Positions 51,850-60,745 of a stretch of 64,000 bases of DNA are shown piece after piece. Numbering within the stretch: the first letter of the stretch is position 1; each line of letters starts with the position of its first letter. The position numbers and the translations under genes were made by a program. This DNA comes from Cytophagaceae bacterium (GTDB lineage Bacteria; Bacteroidota; Bacteroidia; Cytophagales; Spirosomataceae). The stretch is taken from contig CANFVE010000005.1 in NCBI GenBank assembly GCA_947450365.1, forward strand, positions 39,096-103,095, in the 5' to 3' direction. The notes beneath the pieces were generated by a model. That model did no database searches. It was not told the DNA's origin and worked only from the letters and a program-made list of their open reading frames with translations.

Positions 51850-54051
51850 CTATTTTATCAAACCTATATTTCCCAAAATTGCTTCTGCATCTTTCTGAAA
51901 TAAATCACCTTTATTCTTCGCTTCCAAAATAAATTCATTATCTCGCCAATCGCCAATCACCTTTTCCATTTCTTTTTCATTGCCATACATGGCCAACCGG
52001 AAGGGGTCTTGGAAATCTTTTGCGCGGGATTTTTCGATGCCCTCCGTTAAATAATGTGACGTTTGGATGGCACGTGAAATCCAGGAAGCCTGAACTTCGG
52101 AATCCAATAAATCGGCACCCGAAATCGTCAATAAACCATTCAACGCATTTTCAAATTTCTGATCTGCGTATAAAGCAGCCTGTTTTTCGTAAAAGGCATG
52201 AACCTCGGACCAACGCTTGATTTCACCTGTGCGTATCGCCGATTTTAAATCAGCAATCGAACCTGCCGGAATCATTTGCCCACCCATATTGTCCCATTGC
52301 TGAATCGCGGTGGCATTAGCAAGCGTTGATGTTAACAGATCGAGTGGTATTGCTGATGGGTTTCGTTTCGCGGTGGCCAACCACTCCTTCGCCGCATGGT
52401 AATACAATAAATCCCTAAATATTTGATAGGCTTTATGCACCTTCGCCACACGTGTTTTGCGTTTCGAATTTTCGATTCCTTGGGCAAAAATGGGCATTGG
52501 ATTGTTGGCATTCTCTGGGTTTTCTAACCAGGTTTTGCCCGCTTTTTTCGCCTCTGTATCGCTGATTGCTTTGCCTTCGGCCAGACTATGCCCCGTCCAC
52601 AAGGCTAATAATTCCAAACCTTGCAATAATTCTGAAACGGTATCTGGGGCTAAATAATCATATTCGAGCAACATATTCTTGTCCGTCCGCACATCGCGTG
52701 CCTCAAATTTCCAGGCATTCCGGGCCAGCGCATACATGTTGTACTGAAACCAATAACCCGCAATAATCAGCAATCCGCCGGATGTCTCGTCATTGCCCAA
52801 TAAGGAAAAGGGCAGAGGATTATGAATTTCTGCGGGATAGTTTCCCTTAGAAATCAAGTTGAAGGACGCAAATTTCGAATTATGTTTCAACGCCACCGAA
52901 AGACCTGGCCAGAAACCCCTGCCCGCTTGGAGTTCTCCATCCGCTCCACGTGAATTGTGGTTAGATCCCAAGGTCGCACCGGCTGCCATATTGCTTTGGC
53001 CTTTCACGACGGCTGCGCATAAAAAGGAATTGTTGTGATGCTGTTCATGCGCAGGGAAAATGAGGGCGTTTAGGACCTCGCAACAGGAGATGGTGGAGTT
53101 GCTCCCCAGGAAGGAGTTGATGAGCCGGGCGCCGTACTTCAACTGTGAATGCGCTGCCAAAATAAACCGCACCGCCTTCACCCCATAAAAAATCCGACAG
53201 CCTTCATGGATGATTCCATTCACGATTTCACAGCCTTCCCCGATCTGCGTCGAGGCATGCGGATAGGAAATAATCGTCAGGTTTTTGAGTTTATTGGCCC
53301 CCTTAATGTAGGTGTCGGAACCCATATTCACGTCTTTGATAATCCCCGTATTTTTAATCACGGTGCGATCGCCGATTTGCCCATAAAAACCGCGCTGCGA
53401 CGAAAATTCAGCCTTCGTCATTTCCAAATACCGATCTTGTAAGGCAGAATCCTCCCGGTCTTGCATCCACAAATAGGCATCCGCCGGGCGCATGCCCACG
53501 AATGGCACGACCTTTCGCCCCGCATTTTCATTGCCTAATTCCATCCAAATCCGAATGCGTTCCTCTTCCCCATCTTTCACATTTCCATTCCCGAATTTCG
53601 CGGTGGCGGTAGTGGCTAATTCATTGACTTGTAGGATCATGACCTCGTTTCCGATCTGGTAATGAGACAGTAAATTTACTCGGTCGATGGCCACATTATC
53701 GCCAAAATCACAGGAAATCAAGGTACTATTGTACAAACCTACCGGCATGCGAAGGTTCTTGAATTCGAGGTAGCAACTTTCCAGAATTCCGATCCGATTA
53801 ATCCCAAAAAATCGACAATTTTTAACCAAATAGGGATTAAATCCCTCTTTCACTTGCAGGTCTTTCCAGTTTTCCGCCTCGTTTAAATTTGCCTCCAAAA
53901 TCCGGATTTCCCGTTCTTGCAAGGGCCGGTAATCCGAAAGCTGCAGGTTTTTGTTTCGGTGGTCAAACTCCGTTTGGCCAGGATGTAGGAATTCCTCGGC
54001 CACAAACGCGAAGCCCAATTGAGACAATGGTTTTTTATCTATTCGATTCAT
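51850..54051 (-). CDS. DUF4954 family protein with hexapeptide/left-handed beta-helix-like segment
   Basis: PLQEREIRILEANLNEAENWKDLQVKEGFNPYLVKNCRFFGINRIGILE...KNTGIIKDVNMGSDTYIKGANKLKNLTIISYPHASTQIGEGCEIVNGIIHEGCRIFYGV. Confidence 0.8.
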   Translation of the reverse strand: MNRIDKKPLSQLGFAFVAEEFLHPGQTEFDHRNKNLQLSDYRPLQEREIRILEANLNEAENWKDLQVKEGFNPYLVKNCRFFGINRIGILESCYLEFKNLRMPVGLYNSTLISCDFGDNVAIDRVNLLSHYQIGNEVMILQVNELATTATAKFGNGNVKDGEEERIRIWMELGNENAGRKVVPFVGMRPADAYLWMQDREDSALQDRYLEMTKAEFSSQRGFYGQIGDRTVIKNTGIIKDVNMGSDTYIKGANKLKNLTIISYPHASTQIGEGCEIVNGIIHEGCRIFYGVKAVRFILAAHSQLKYGARLINSFLGSNSTISCCEVLNALIFPAHEQHHNNSFLCAAVVKGQSNMAAGATLGSNHNSRGADGELQAGRGFWPGLSVALKHNSKFASFNLISKGNYPAEIHNPLPFSLLGNDETSGGLLIIAGYWFQYNMYALARNAWKFEARDVRTDKNMLLEYDYLAPDTVSELLQGLELLALWTGHSLAEGKAISDTEAKKAGKTWLENPENANNPMPIFAQGIENSKRKTRVAKVHKAYQIFRDLLYYHAAKEWLATAKRNPSAIPLDLLTSTLANATAIQQWDNMGGQMIPAGSIADLKSAIRTGEIKRWSEVHAFYEKQAALYADQKFENALNGLLTISGADLLDSEVQASWISRAIQTSHYLTEGIEKSRAKDFQDPFRLAMYGNEKEMEKVIGDWRDNEFILEAKNKGDLFQKDAEAILGNIGLIK

Positions 54052-54461
54052 ATTTCGTAAAACTCGATGGGCAAATCGTCTGGATCTGCCATGAATGTGA
54101 AGCGCTTACCCGTAAATTCATCTACACGTATTGGCTCAATCGGCAGGTTTTGTTCTTGAATTTCTTGAACCACGCGGTCCAAATTTTCTACTTGGAATGC
54201 CAAATGCCGCATCCCGCAGGCTTCAGGCCTTGAGGGCCTCGCAGGTGGATTCGGAAAGGAAAACAATTCGATGATGTATTGGCCGTTCAGCGCAAGGTCT
54301 AATTTATAGGAATCTCTCGCTTCGCGATACACTTCTTGGAGAATTTCGAAGCCCAACACCTCCGTGTAAAAGGTTTTGGAACGCACATAGTCCGAACAAA
54401 TAATCGCGATGTGATGAACCTGTGTGATTCCGAGCTTTCCCATGGGCATTCTTTGTTGCAA
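54048..54461 (-). CDS. VOC family (glyoxalase-like, YaeR/GloA2-type) protein
   Basis: VHHIAIICSDYVRSKTFYTEVLGFEILQEVYREARDSYKLDLALNG...GMRHLAFQVENLD...FTFMADPDDLPIEFYE. Confidence 0.9.
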   Translation of the reverse strand: MQQRMPMGKLGITQVHHIAIICSDYVRSKTFYTEVLGFEILQEVYREARDSYKLDLALNGQYIIELFSFPNPPARPSRPEACGMRHLAFQVENLDRVVQEIQEQNLPIEPIRVDEFTGKRFTFMADPDDLPIEFYEI

Positions 54462-54498
54462 AATTAGCCAAAATATGGCTTTCGTCGCTACCGTTTAC

Positions 54499-55986
54499 TC
54501 AGAAGGGATACAGAATTTCCTTATTTTTTTGTCGGTCGATCAGCATGTGGGATTTTGTCTCACGCAATTTTTGTCCCAAGGCCTTCGCTAAAAACGCTGC
54601 TTTCTCAGGTTCTTGCGTATATACATTTGTCTGTTCGGATAGATCGATTTTCGTATTATATAGTTCAAAATGTTGGTCTTGGTGGAAGAAAATCAATTTC
54701 CAGTCACCTTGTCTCACTGCGCTAAAGGGCTGAATGTCTCTTGAGCCATTCGTTCGCATGTGCGGATGATGCCAGAAAAGTAGGCGTGAAGCATCTGATT
54801 TTTTACCATCCAAATAGGGGAGAATGGATTTTCCGTCCACGGTTTGGACCAGTTTGGGTTTCGAAGTTTTCGTCCAAGCAAGGATGCTAGGGAATAGATC
54901 TTCGACGAGAATGGGTTGATGGCTCTTGCTGTCTCTCTGTGACAGTCCCGAGACAATCAGTGGTATACGTAATCCTCCTTCATAGCCGGAGGTTTTGCCG
55001 CTGCGAAGGGGCGTATTATAGGTATTCCGACCAGGAATGCCACGGCCGACATCGGTCAGGCCGCCATTGTCGGAAAGAAATACGATGACTGTATTTTTCG
55101 TTAGGTCTTTTTGGTCCAAATAATCCATCCAATCGCCCAGTGCTTTGTCCATGCCTTCGACCAAGGAGGCATATTTCGCCTCCGTGCTGTCCATGCCTTG
55201 TTTGTAATAGGCGTCGACGAATCGAGGATCTCCTTGGATTGGCGTATGCACGGCATAATTGGAGAACAATAAGAAAAAGGGTTTTGGTTTTGTGAGGACA
55301 GAATCCATGATGCGCATGCTTTCTTGGGTCAAGGCTTCCGTTAGAAAAATGTCTTTTCCGTGAAAGCGTTGGAGATGCGGTACGGCGCGAATATTGGGTT
55401 TTTGTGGGACGTTGCCAAATGCCTGTTTTCCATAATAGCTGGCCGGTTGGCCCGCCGCTGTCCCCCCAATATTCACCTGAAAGCCCAAATTTTTCGGATC
55501 CGCCCCAGGGGTGTTATAGGCCCCAAAATGCGCTTTTCCTGCATGAATCGTCGCATAGCCTTGCGCAGCTAAGACCTGGGCGATGGTGGTGGCATGAATG
55601 GAATGCGCTACGCCTGCGGAAGGACTGATGCCGTTCATGTTCCAGTCGGGCACGGCGAATCGGGGATTTCCGCCCTCGTTGGGATTCTCGTCTTTCTGAA
55701 AGGTCCAAGAAGTCACTTTGTGATGTAGGGCATTCATGCCCGTGAGGAGGGAGACGCGGGTGGGGGTGCAGTTTTGATTGGCAAAGGCCTGGGTGAACTC
55801 GACGCCCTTGCGGGCTAATTTTTCCATATTAGGCGTGCGAAAAATACCGGGTTTGCGGAGGGAATTGTCGGTCCAGCCTAAATCATCGACGAGAAAGATT
55901 AAGATGTTTTTTTGTTTTTGAGCATGTAGCCCCAAAACGATTAGCTGGAGAAAAAGGAAGAATAGGTATTTTGACATAGTAGCCAA
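54499..55986 (-). CDS. Exported sulfatase (arylsulfatase family)
   Basis: NILIFLVDDLGWTDNSLRKPGIFRTPNMEKLARKGVEFTQAFANQNCTPTRVSLLTG; CxPxR formylglycine motif. Confidence 0.95.
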   Translation of the reverse strand: MATMSKYLFFLFLQLIVLGLHAQKQKNILIFLVDDLGWTDNSLRKPGIFRTPNMEKLARKGVEFTQAFANQNCTPTRVSLLTGMNALHHKVTSWTFQKDENPNEGGNPRFAVPDWNMNGISPSAGVAHSIHATTIAQVLAAQGYATIHAGKAHFGAYNTPGADPKNLGFQVNIGGTAAGQPASYYGKQAFGNVPQKPNIRAVPHLQRFHGKDIFLTEALTQESMRIMDSVLTKPKPFFLLFSNYAVHTPIQGDPRFVDAYYKQGMDSTEAKYASLVEGMDKALGDWMDYLDQKDLTKNTVIVFLSDNGGLTDVGRGIPGRNTYNTPLRSGKTSGYEGGLRIPLIVSGLSQRDSKSHQPILVEDLFPSILAWTKTSKPKLVQTVDGKSILPYLDGKKSDASRLLFWHHPHMRTNGSRDIQPFSAVRQGDWKLIFFHQDQHFELYNTKIDLSEQTNVYTQEPEKAAFLAKALGQKLRETKSHMLIDRQKNKEILYPF

Positions 55987-56064
55987 TCTATTACATTTTT
56001 GTAAAAATTAAAAATTTAATATAATTTGTATCAGTTTAGTTAATTAATAAATATCAATATTGAT

Positions 56065-56886
56065 ATGGTTTATAAAAATATTTCATCTGCATCGAATAAA
56101 ATCTTGCAATTGTTTCTTCCGGTTTACCGACAATCATTTCATCTGCATGAAGTTTTCGACGCTTTTCCTGATAAAAATAAGGAGTCGATTCGAGCATTGC
56201 TTGCGGGTATGGTGAGGAGAGGTCTTTTGATGAGGTTAAAAGAAGCCCATTATTTTATTATACCATTTGATCAACCCGCTGAATCGTTTATGCCGAATTG
56301 GCATTCGATTTCGGCTGATTTAGTGGGGAACCAACCTCATTACATCGGATATTTTTCCGCCTTGGAAATTCATGGGTTAATCACTCAGCCGTCGATGGCC
56401 CAACAAATCGTAGTCGCCAAACAAGTGCGGCCTTCTAAAATTTACTTGAAAAAAATTCCATTTCGATTTATTTACCATTCCCCAACTCATTTTTTTGGAT
56501 TTGAAAAAAAATGGATCAATGGGTATCAACAGGTGTATTGTTCTTCCCTTGAAAAAACAATTATCGATTGTCTCTTTAAACCAGAATATGCCGGTGGAAT
56601 CATTGAAATTGCCAAAGCTATGTTCATGGCGAAAGACCAAATTAAATTTGATCAACTTCTTGAATTTGCCATAAAGTTTAATTCTAAAGCTGTAATCAAG
56701 CGTTTGGGTTATTTACTGGATCTCCTTGATCTGCAAACTGATATTTTGCCTGAGTTAGGTAGGCTCAAAACAAATGGATTTGTAGTTTTGGATACCGAAT
56801 TGCCCGCGGTGGGTAAGCGAACAACTGCCTGGAATATCCAGCAGAATGTAGCTCCAGAAACCATTAAAGCCTCCTTATTCACATGA
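56065..56886 (+). CDS. AbiEi-like type IV antitoxin (HTH)
   Basis: N-terminal wHTH; HYIGYFSALEIHGLITQPSMAQQIVVAKQV; YQQVYCSSLEKTIIDCLFKPEYAGGIIEIAKAM, typical AbiEi architecture. Confidence 0.85.
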   Translation: MVYKNISSASNKILQLFLPVYRQSFHLHEVFDAFPDKNKESIRALLAGMVRRGLLMRLKEAHYFIIPFDQPAESFMPNWHSISADLVGNQPHYIGYFSALEIHGLITQPSMAQQIVVAKQVRPSKIYLKKIPFRFIYHSPTHFFGFEKKWINGYQQVYCSSLEKTIIDCLFKPEYAGGIIEIAKAMFMAKDQIKFDQLLEFAIKFNSKAVIKRLGYLLDLLDLQTDILPELGRLKTNGFVVLDTELPAVGKRTTAWNIQQNVAPETIKASLFT

Positions 56887-57362
56887 TTTCAGCCTCGGGG
56901 ATTCATTTTATAATTCAATACCAAGGCCCTTTGGGCGGATTCGGTAGGCATAAAGGGATAAAAGTAGACATTTCAAAAGAGGAGATTGTTCTCTTTCCAC
57001 CAGATCAGAGATCTGTGTTTATTGACTATGCAGATTTGTTATAATTTAAAATTGCTTGTTATTTATTAGAAGAAGTTTTCATTGAAAAAATGAGATGCAT
57101 TATCCAACGAATGCAGGCCCGAGACTATTATGACCTTTGGTTTATTAGTGCAAATGAAAACCTTTCTTTGGGATTATTATGGAATGATTTTGTCCGTAAA
57201 TGTGAATCGAAGCGCATTAATCCTGCGCTTTTTTATACTAGGTTAAAAGAACGTGTTCCTTTTTACCGGGGTCAATGGCGACATTCTCTTGGGAATCAAA
57301 TTCGCGATCTACCCGCATTTGAAAAAGTGGAACGAGAAATAAATCGCTATTTCAAAACATGA
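56883..57362 (+). pseudogene. AbiEii-like nucleotidyltransferase toxin remnant (N-terminal catalytic core missing, internal stop)
   Basis: ATGA overlap with antitoxin; reading frame MISASGIHFIIQYQGPLGGFGRHKGIKVDISKEEIVLFPPDQRSVFIDYADLL-stop(57042-57044)-FKIACYLLEEVFIEKMRCIIQRMQARDYYDLWF...; continuous frame across the stop; no GSX10DXD motif present. Confidence 0.82.
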
Positions 57363-57375
57363 AATGTATGATGCA

Positions 57376-57798
57376 CTATTTCTTCGGTGTCGAATGCATT
57401 AAAATCATTTTCCAAATCCCCTTTCGGCGCACAAGAATCGCACTTTCGAGCCATTGCATCGTCCGGGTCTGGCCTCTGCTTTGAATCGTGGCTCGGTTCC
57501 AATAATAGGTCCATGCCATGTTTTTCCGAATGGTCGTTTGACGAAAATCAAAGGCATTTGTTCGAAGATAGCCTTCCGGTTTGGGTTTGCCAATTCGGGC
57601 TTCTAGGGTGTCCATCGTCCAGAATTCGCCGTTTTCGAGCAACATAAAATCCTTCGTCACCTCCGCCCGCATGCCTCTCGAATCTGCCACACTCAAGGCA
57701 TCAAAAAAACGCACAACCACCCGTTCCACCGCCTGATTTTGCCCAAAAGTCGTATGGCAAATCAGCCATACTAGTCCCGTTAAAAGAAGATTTTTCAT
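57376..57798 (-). CDS. Exported NTF2-like (DUF4440-type) protein
   Basis: Signal peptide; AVERVVVRFFDALSVADSRGMRAEVTKDFMLLENGEFWTMDTLEARI; ESAILVRRKGIWKMILMHST. Confidence 0.7.
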   Translation of the reverse strand: MKNLLLTGLVWLICHTTFGQNQAVERVVVRFFDALSVADSRGMRAEVTKDFMLLENGEFWTMDTLEARIGKPKPEGYLRTNAFDFRQTTIRKNMAWTYYWNRATIQSRGQTRTMQWLESAILVRRKGIWKMILMHSTPKK

Positions 57799-57849
57799 GC
57801 CACGAATGTAAGAATTTTCTTATCTTTAAGCATCACCTCTAAAATGAAA

Positions 57850-58773
57850 ATGATGCAACGACGCGACTTTATCCAATCCTCTCTATTGGCCACTGGCCTT
57901 GGTGCCTTACCCGCCCAAGCAGCAGCTCCTAAAATAACCTTAGCGCCTAAAATCAAATTATCCGTTTCCAGTTATTCCTATTGGCATTTCAAAGGCGACC
58001 GATTTCCGATCGACAAAGTCATCGACGATGCAGCTGCTTTAGGTTTGGATGGGATTGATATTTTGCACCGACAAATGGAAAGCGAAGACAATGCCTACCT
58101 GCAAAAAATCAAAAAACATGCCTTTGTCAACGGCATCGCCCTGACCTGCCTTTCCATCCACCAAGGTTTTGTCACGCCAGATCCAGAGGAATTAAAAAAG
58201 CATGTTGACCACACGATTCATTGCATCGAACTGGCCTATAAAATGGGCATTCCTTGTTTGCGCTTGAATACGGGTCGTTGGAATACGATTAAGTCCTTTG
58301 ACGATTTAATGAAAAACAGAGGCATCGAGCCGGTCTTGCCAGGGTATACCGAGGAGGATGGCTACAAATGGTGCGTGGATGGGATTCAAAGGTGTTTGGC
58401 AAAAGCGGAAGAATGTGGCGTTTTGTTGGCCTTGGAAAATCACTGGGGCTTAGGCTCTACGCCGGAGGGGATGTTGCGCTTGCATGATACGGTGAATTCC
58501 CCTTGGTTGGGCCTCCTGATGGACACCGGAAATTTCTTGGAGGAGCCTTATGAAAAATTAGAAAAGATTGCCTCCAAAACGAGTTTTGTTCAGGCCAAAA
58601 CCTATTTCGGCGGAGGCGAGTGGTATTCCTTGGAGCTCGATTATCCACGGATTATTCAGATTCTCAAAAAGGTAAATTACCAAGGCTATATTTCGATCGA
58701 ATTTGAAGGAAAAGAACCCGCGAGTACGGGGGTTAAAAAGAGTGTGGAGCTTTTGCGGAAGGCGCTGGGATAG
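57850..58773 (+). CDS. Tat-exported sugar phosphate isomerase/epimerase (xylose isomerase-like TIM barrel)
   Basis: MQRRDFIQSSLLATGLGALPAQA signal; SVSSYSYWHFKG...LGLDGIDILHRQ...LALENHWGLGSTPEGMLRL...LLMDTGNF. Confidence 0.88.
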   Translation: MMQRRDFIQSSLLATGLGALPAQAAAPKITLAPKIKLSVSSYSYWHFKGDRFPIDKVIDDAAALGLDGIDILHRQMESEDNAYLQKIKKHAFVNGIALTCLSIHQGFVTPDPEELKKHVDHTIHCIELAYKMGIPCLRLNTGRWNTIKSFDDLMKNRGIEPVLPGYTEEDGYKWCVDGIQRCLAKAEECGVLLALENHWGLGSTPEGMLRLHDTVNSPWLGLLMDTGNFLEEPYEKLEKIASKTSFVQAKTYFGGGEWYSLELDYPRIIQILKKVNYQGYISIEFEGKEPASTGVKKSVELLRKALG

Positions 58774-58879
58774 AAAATAGGCCATTAAATTGGTTTGATT
58801 AGGCTTTTACCTAATTACTTTGGATATTTGCGACCTTAAAGTTTCGTTCTAACTGTTTAACCAAATACAAAATTCGAAT

Positions 58880-59611
58880 ATGAAATGTGATTTTGCAGTC
58901 ATAGTGCCGATGGCAAATGAGGAAAAAGAATTTTCAGTATTTGTGGGCCAATTAAGTGAGGTGTTAACGAAACTCGGCGCAGGAAAAGTTTATTTTATCG
59001 TAGATCAGGTTTCCAAAGACAATACTCGGACTTTGTGTGCTGAATTATCTGAAAAAGATGCACGATTCCAACTTGTTTGGGCGCCAGAAAATAAAAATGT
59101 TGTCGACGCATACATCAAAGGCTATCAAGTAGCCTATGAAAATAAGCATGAAATTATCATCGAAATGGATGCCGGTCTTTCCCATGATCCGCGGGCCATT
59201 CCGATGTTCTTGCGCGTGTTGAATGAAGGAAATGATTGTGCGTTTGGGAGTCGGTTTATCAACGGCGGCTCGATCTCTGAATCCAATTGGAAACGAACCT
59301 TTTTATCCAAAATAGGTACCCTGGTTTCGAATCTTTTGCTGGGCACCTCCATGTACGACATGACCTCTGGTTTTCAGGGGTTTAACCGACAAATTGTCAA
59401 AGAATTTTTGGCCTACGATTTACTTTCCAAGGCCCATTTTTATCAAACAGAATTGCGGTATTTATTGAGGAAAAAAAGGTTTGCCGAAATTCCCATTCAT
59501 TACAAGGCGCCCTCGCCGAGTGTTTCCAAAAAAGCAATTTACAACTCGATTTTTGTGTTAAGTTATTATATTCTTAAACGATTTACGTTTAACCAACCCG
59601 TCATTAATTAA
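58880..59611 (+). CDS. GT2 glycosyltransferase (DPM synthase-like)
   Basis: FAVIVPMANEEKEFSVFVGQL; FIVDQVSKDNTR; IIEMDAGLSHDPRAIP; FGSRFINGGSISESNWKR. Confidence 0.88.
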   Translation: MKCDFAVIVPMANEEKEFSVFVGQLSEVLTKLGAGKVYFIVDQVSKDNTRTLCAELSEKDARFQLVWAPENKNVVDAYIKGYQVAYENKHEIIIEMDAGLSHDPRAIPMFLRVLNEGNDCAFGSRFINGGSISESNWKRTFLSKIGTLVSNLLLGTSMYDMTSGFQGFNRQIVKEFLAYDLLSKAHFYQTELRYLLRKKRFAEIPIHYKAPSPSVSKKAIYNSIFVLSYYILKRFTFNQPVIN

Positions 59612-59618
59612 CCCGTTC

Positions 59619-60617
59619 ATGGATTCTCCTTTTTTAGTTGTCACGTCGATCGCAGATGATACCAATGCCATTTTAAAGCAATATTCCTCGGAATGTAAGC
59701 AGCGCGGCGTTCCTTTTATTTTGATCGGTGATACAAAAAGTCCAGATTCTTTTTATCAAGAGGGTTGCGAGTTTTATTCAGTGGAGAAACAATTGCAATT
59801 GGATTTTGCCATGCCTAACCAAATTCCCGTGAAGCATTATGCTCGGAAAAATATTGGCTATTTAATCGCCATCGCAAAAGGTGCCACGCAAATCATTGAA
59901 ACCGACGATGATAATCTGCCCTACGAATCGTTTTGGGACGAGCGACAGATAAAGATTCAAGCGAATAAATTGGAAAATAAGGGTTGGGTAAATTTGTATA
60001 AATATTTTGCGGATACTAATATATGGCCGCGCGGATTTCCGTTGCAACATATCTTAGATGGCATTCCTGAAGTAGGGGAAACGGAGCTGGTGCATTGTCC
60101 GATCCAACAAGGCCTTGCCGATGAAAATCCCGACGTCGATGCGATTTATCGATTAATTTTACCATTGCCCATAAAATTCAATGAGCGTTCGCCCATCGCC
60201 CTTGGAAATAGGGCGACTTGTCCGTTCAATAGTCAAAACACGACCTGGTTCAAAGAAGCTTTTCCGTTGCTTTATTTGCCTTCGTATTGCAGTTTTCGGA
60301 TGACGGATATTTGGCGGTCCTTTGTGGCGCAGCGCGTGGCGTGGACCTGCGGTTGGTCCGTCTTATTTCACAACAGCACAGTCTATCAAATCCGCAATGA
60401 CCATAGCATCATCAAGGATTTTGAAGATGAAATTTCGGGCTATTTGAATAATGCCAAAATCATGCAAAGCCTGAATGATCTTCCTCTACAAATGGGTGTT
60501 TCATTTATACATGAAAATTTACGTCTCTGTTATGAGGAGCTCGTTCGTTTGGGGGTTGTGGATGAAAAGGAGTTGGCCTTGGTGGATTTGTGGATTCAGG
60601 ATTTACAAAAGATCTAA
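59619..60617 (+). CDS. STELLO-like (DUF288) putative glycosyltransferase
   Basis: LVVTSIADDTNAILKQYSSECKQRGVPFILIGDTKSP; ARKNIGYLIAIAKGATQIIETDDDN; NIWPRGFPLQHI; PIQQGLADENPDVDAIYRL; CPFNSQNTTWFKEAFPLLYLP; matches remembered STELLO/DUF288 motif order. Confidence 0.82.
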   Translation: MDSPFLVVTSIADDTNAILKQYSSECKQRGVPFILIGDTKSPDSFYQEGCEFYSVEKQLQLDFAMPNQIPVKHYARKNIGYLIAIAKGATQIIETDDDNLPYESFWDERQIKIQANKLENKGWVNLYKYFADTNIWPRGFPLQHILDGIPEVGETELVHCPIQQGLADENPDVDAIYRLILPLPIKFNERSPIALGNRATCPFNSQNTTWFKEAFPLLYLPSYCSFRMTDIWRSFVAQRVAWTCGWSVLFHNSTVYQIRNDHSIIKDFEDEISGYLNNAKIMQSLNDLPLQMGVSFIHENLRLCYEELVRLGVVDEKELALVDLWIQDLQKI

Positions 60618-60745
60618 TTTTTAAGGAATTGTCGACTTGATTTCATTCAAGCGCTTATTTGCAAAGGCCTTCAAAATAGGTTTTTTGTGTATTCATGGAA
60701 ATTCGTCGGATTTCATATTACACCTTTTTTACGTAATTTCAGGCT

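Noticed and set aside
58797-58822. ATTAGG-cttttac-CTAAT inverted repeat before the GT2 gene
   Set aside because: Short stem, no U-tract and no second instance seen; too weak to call.
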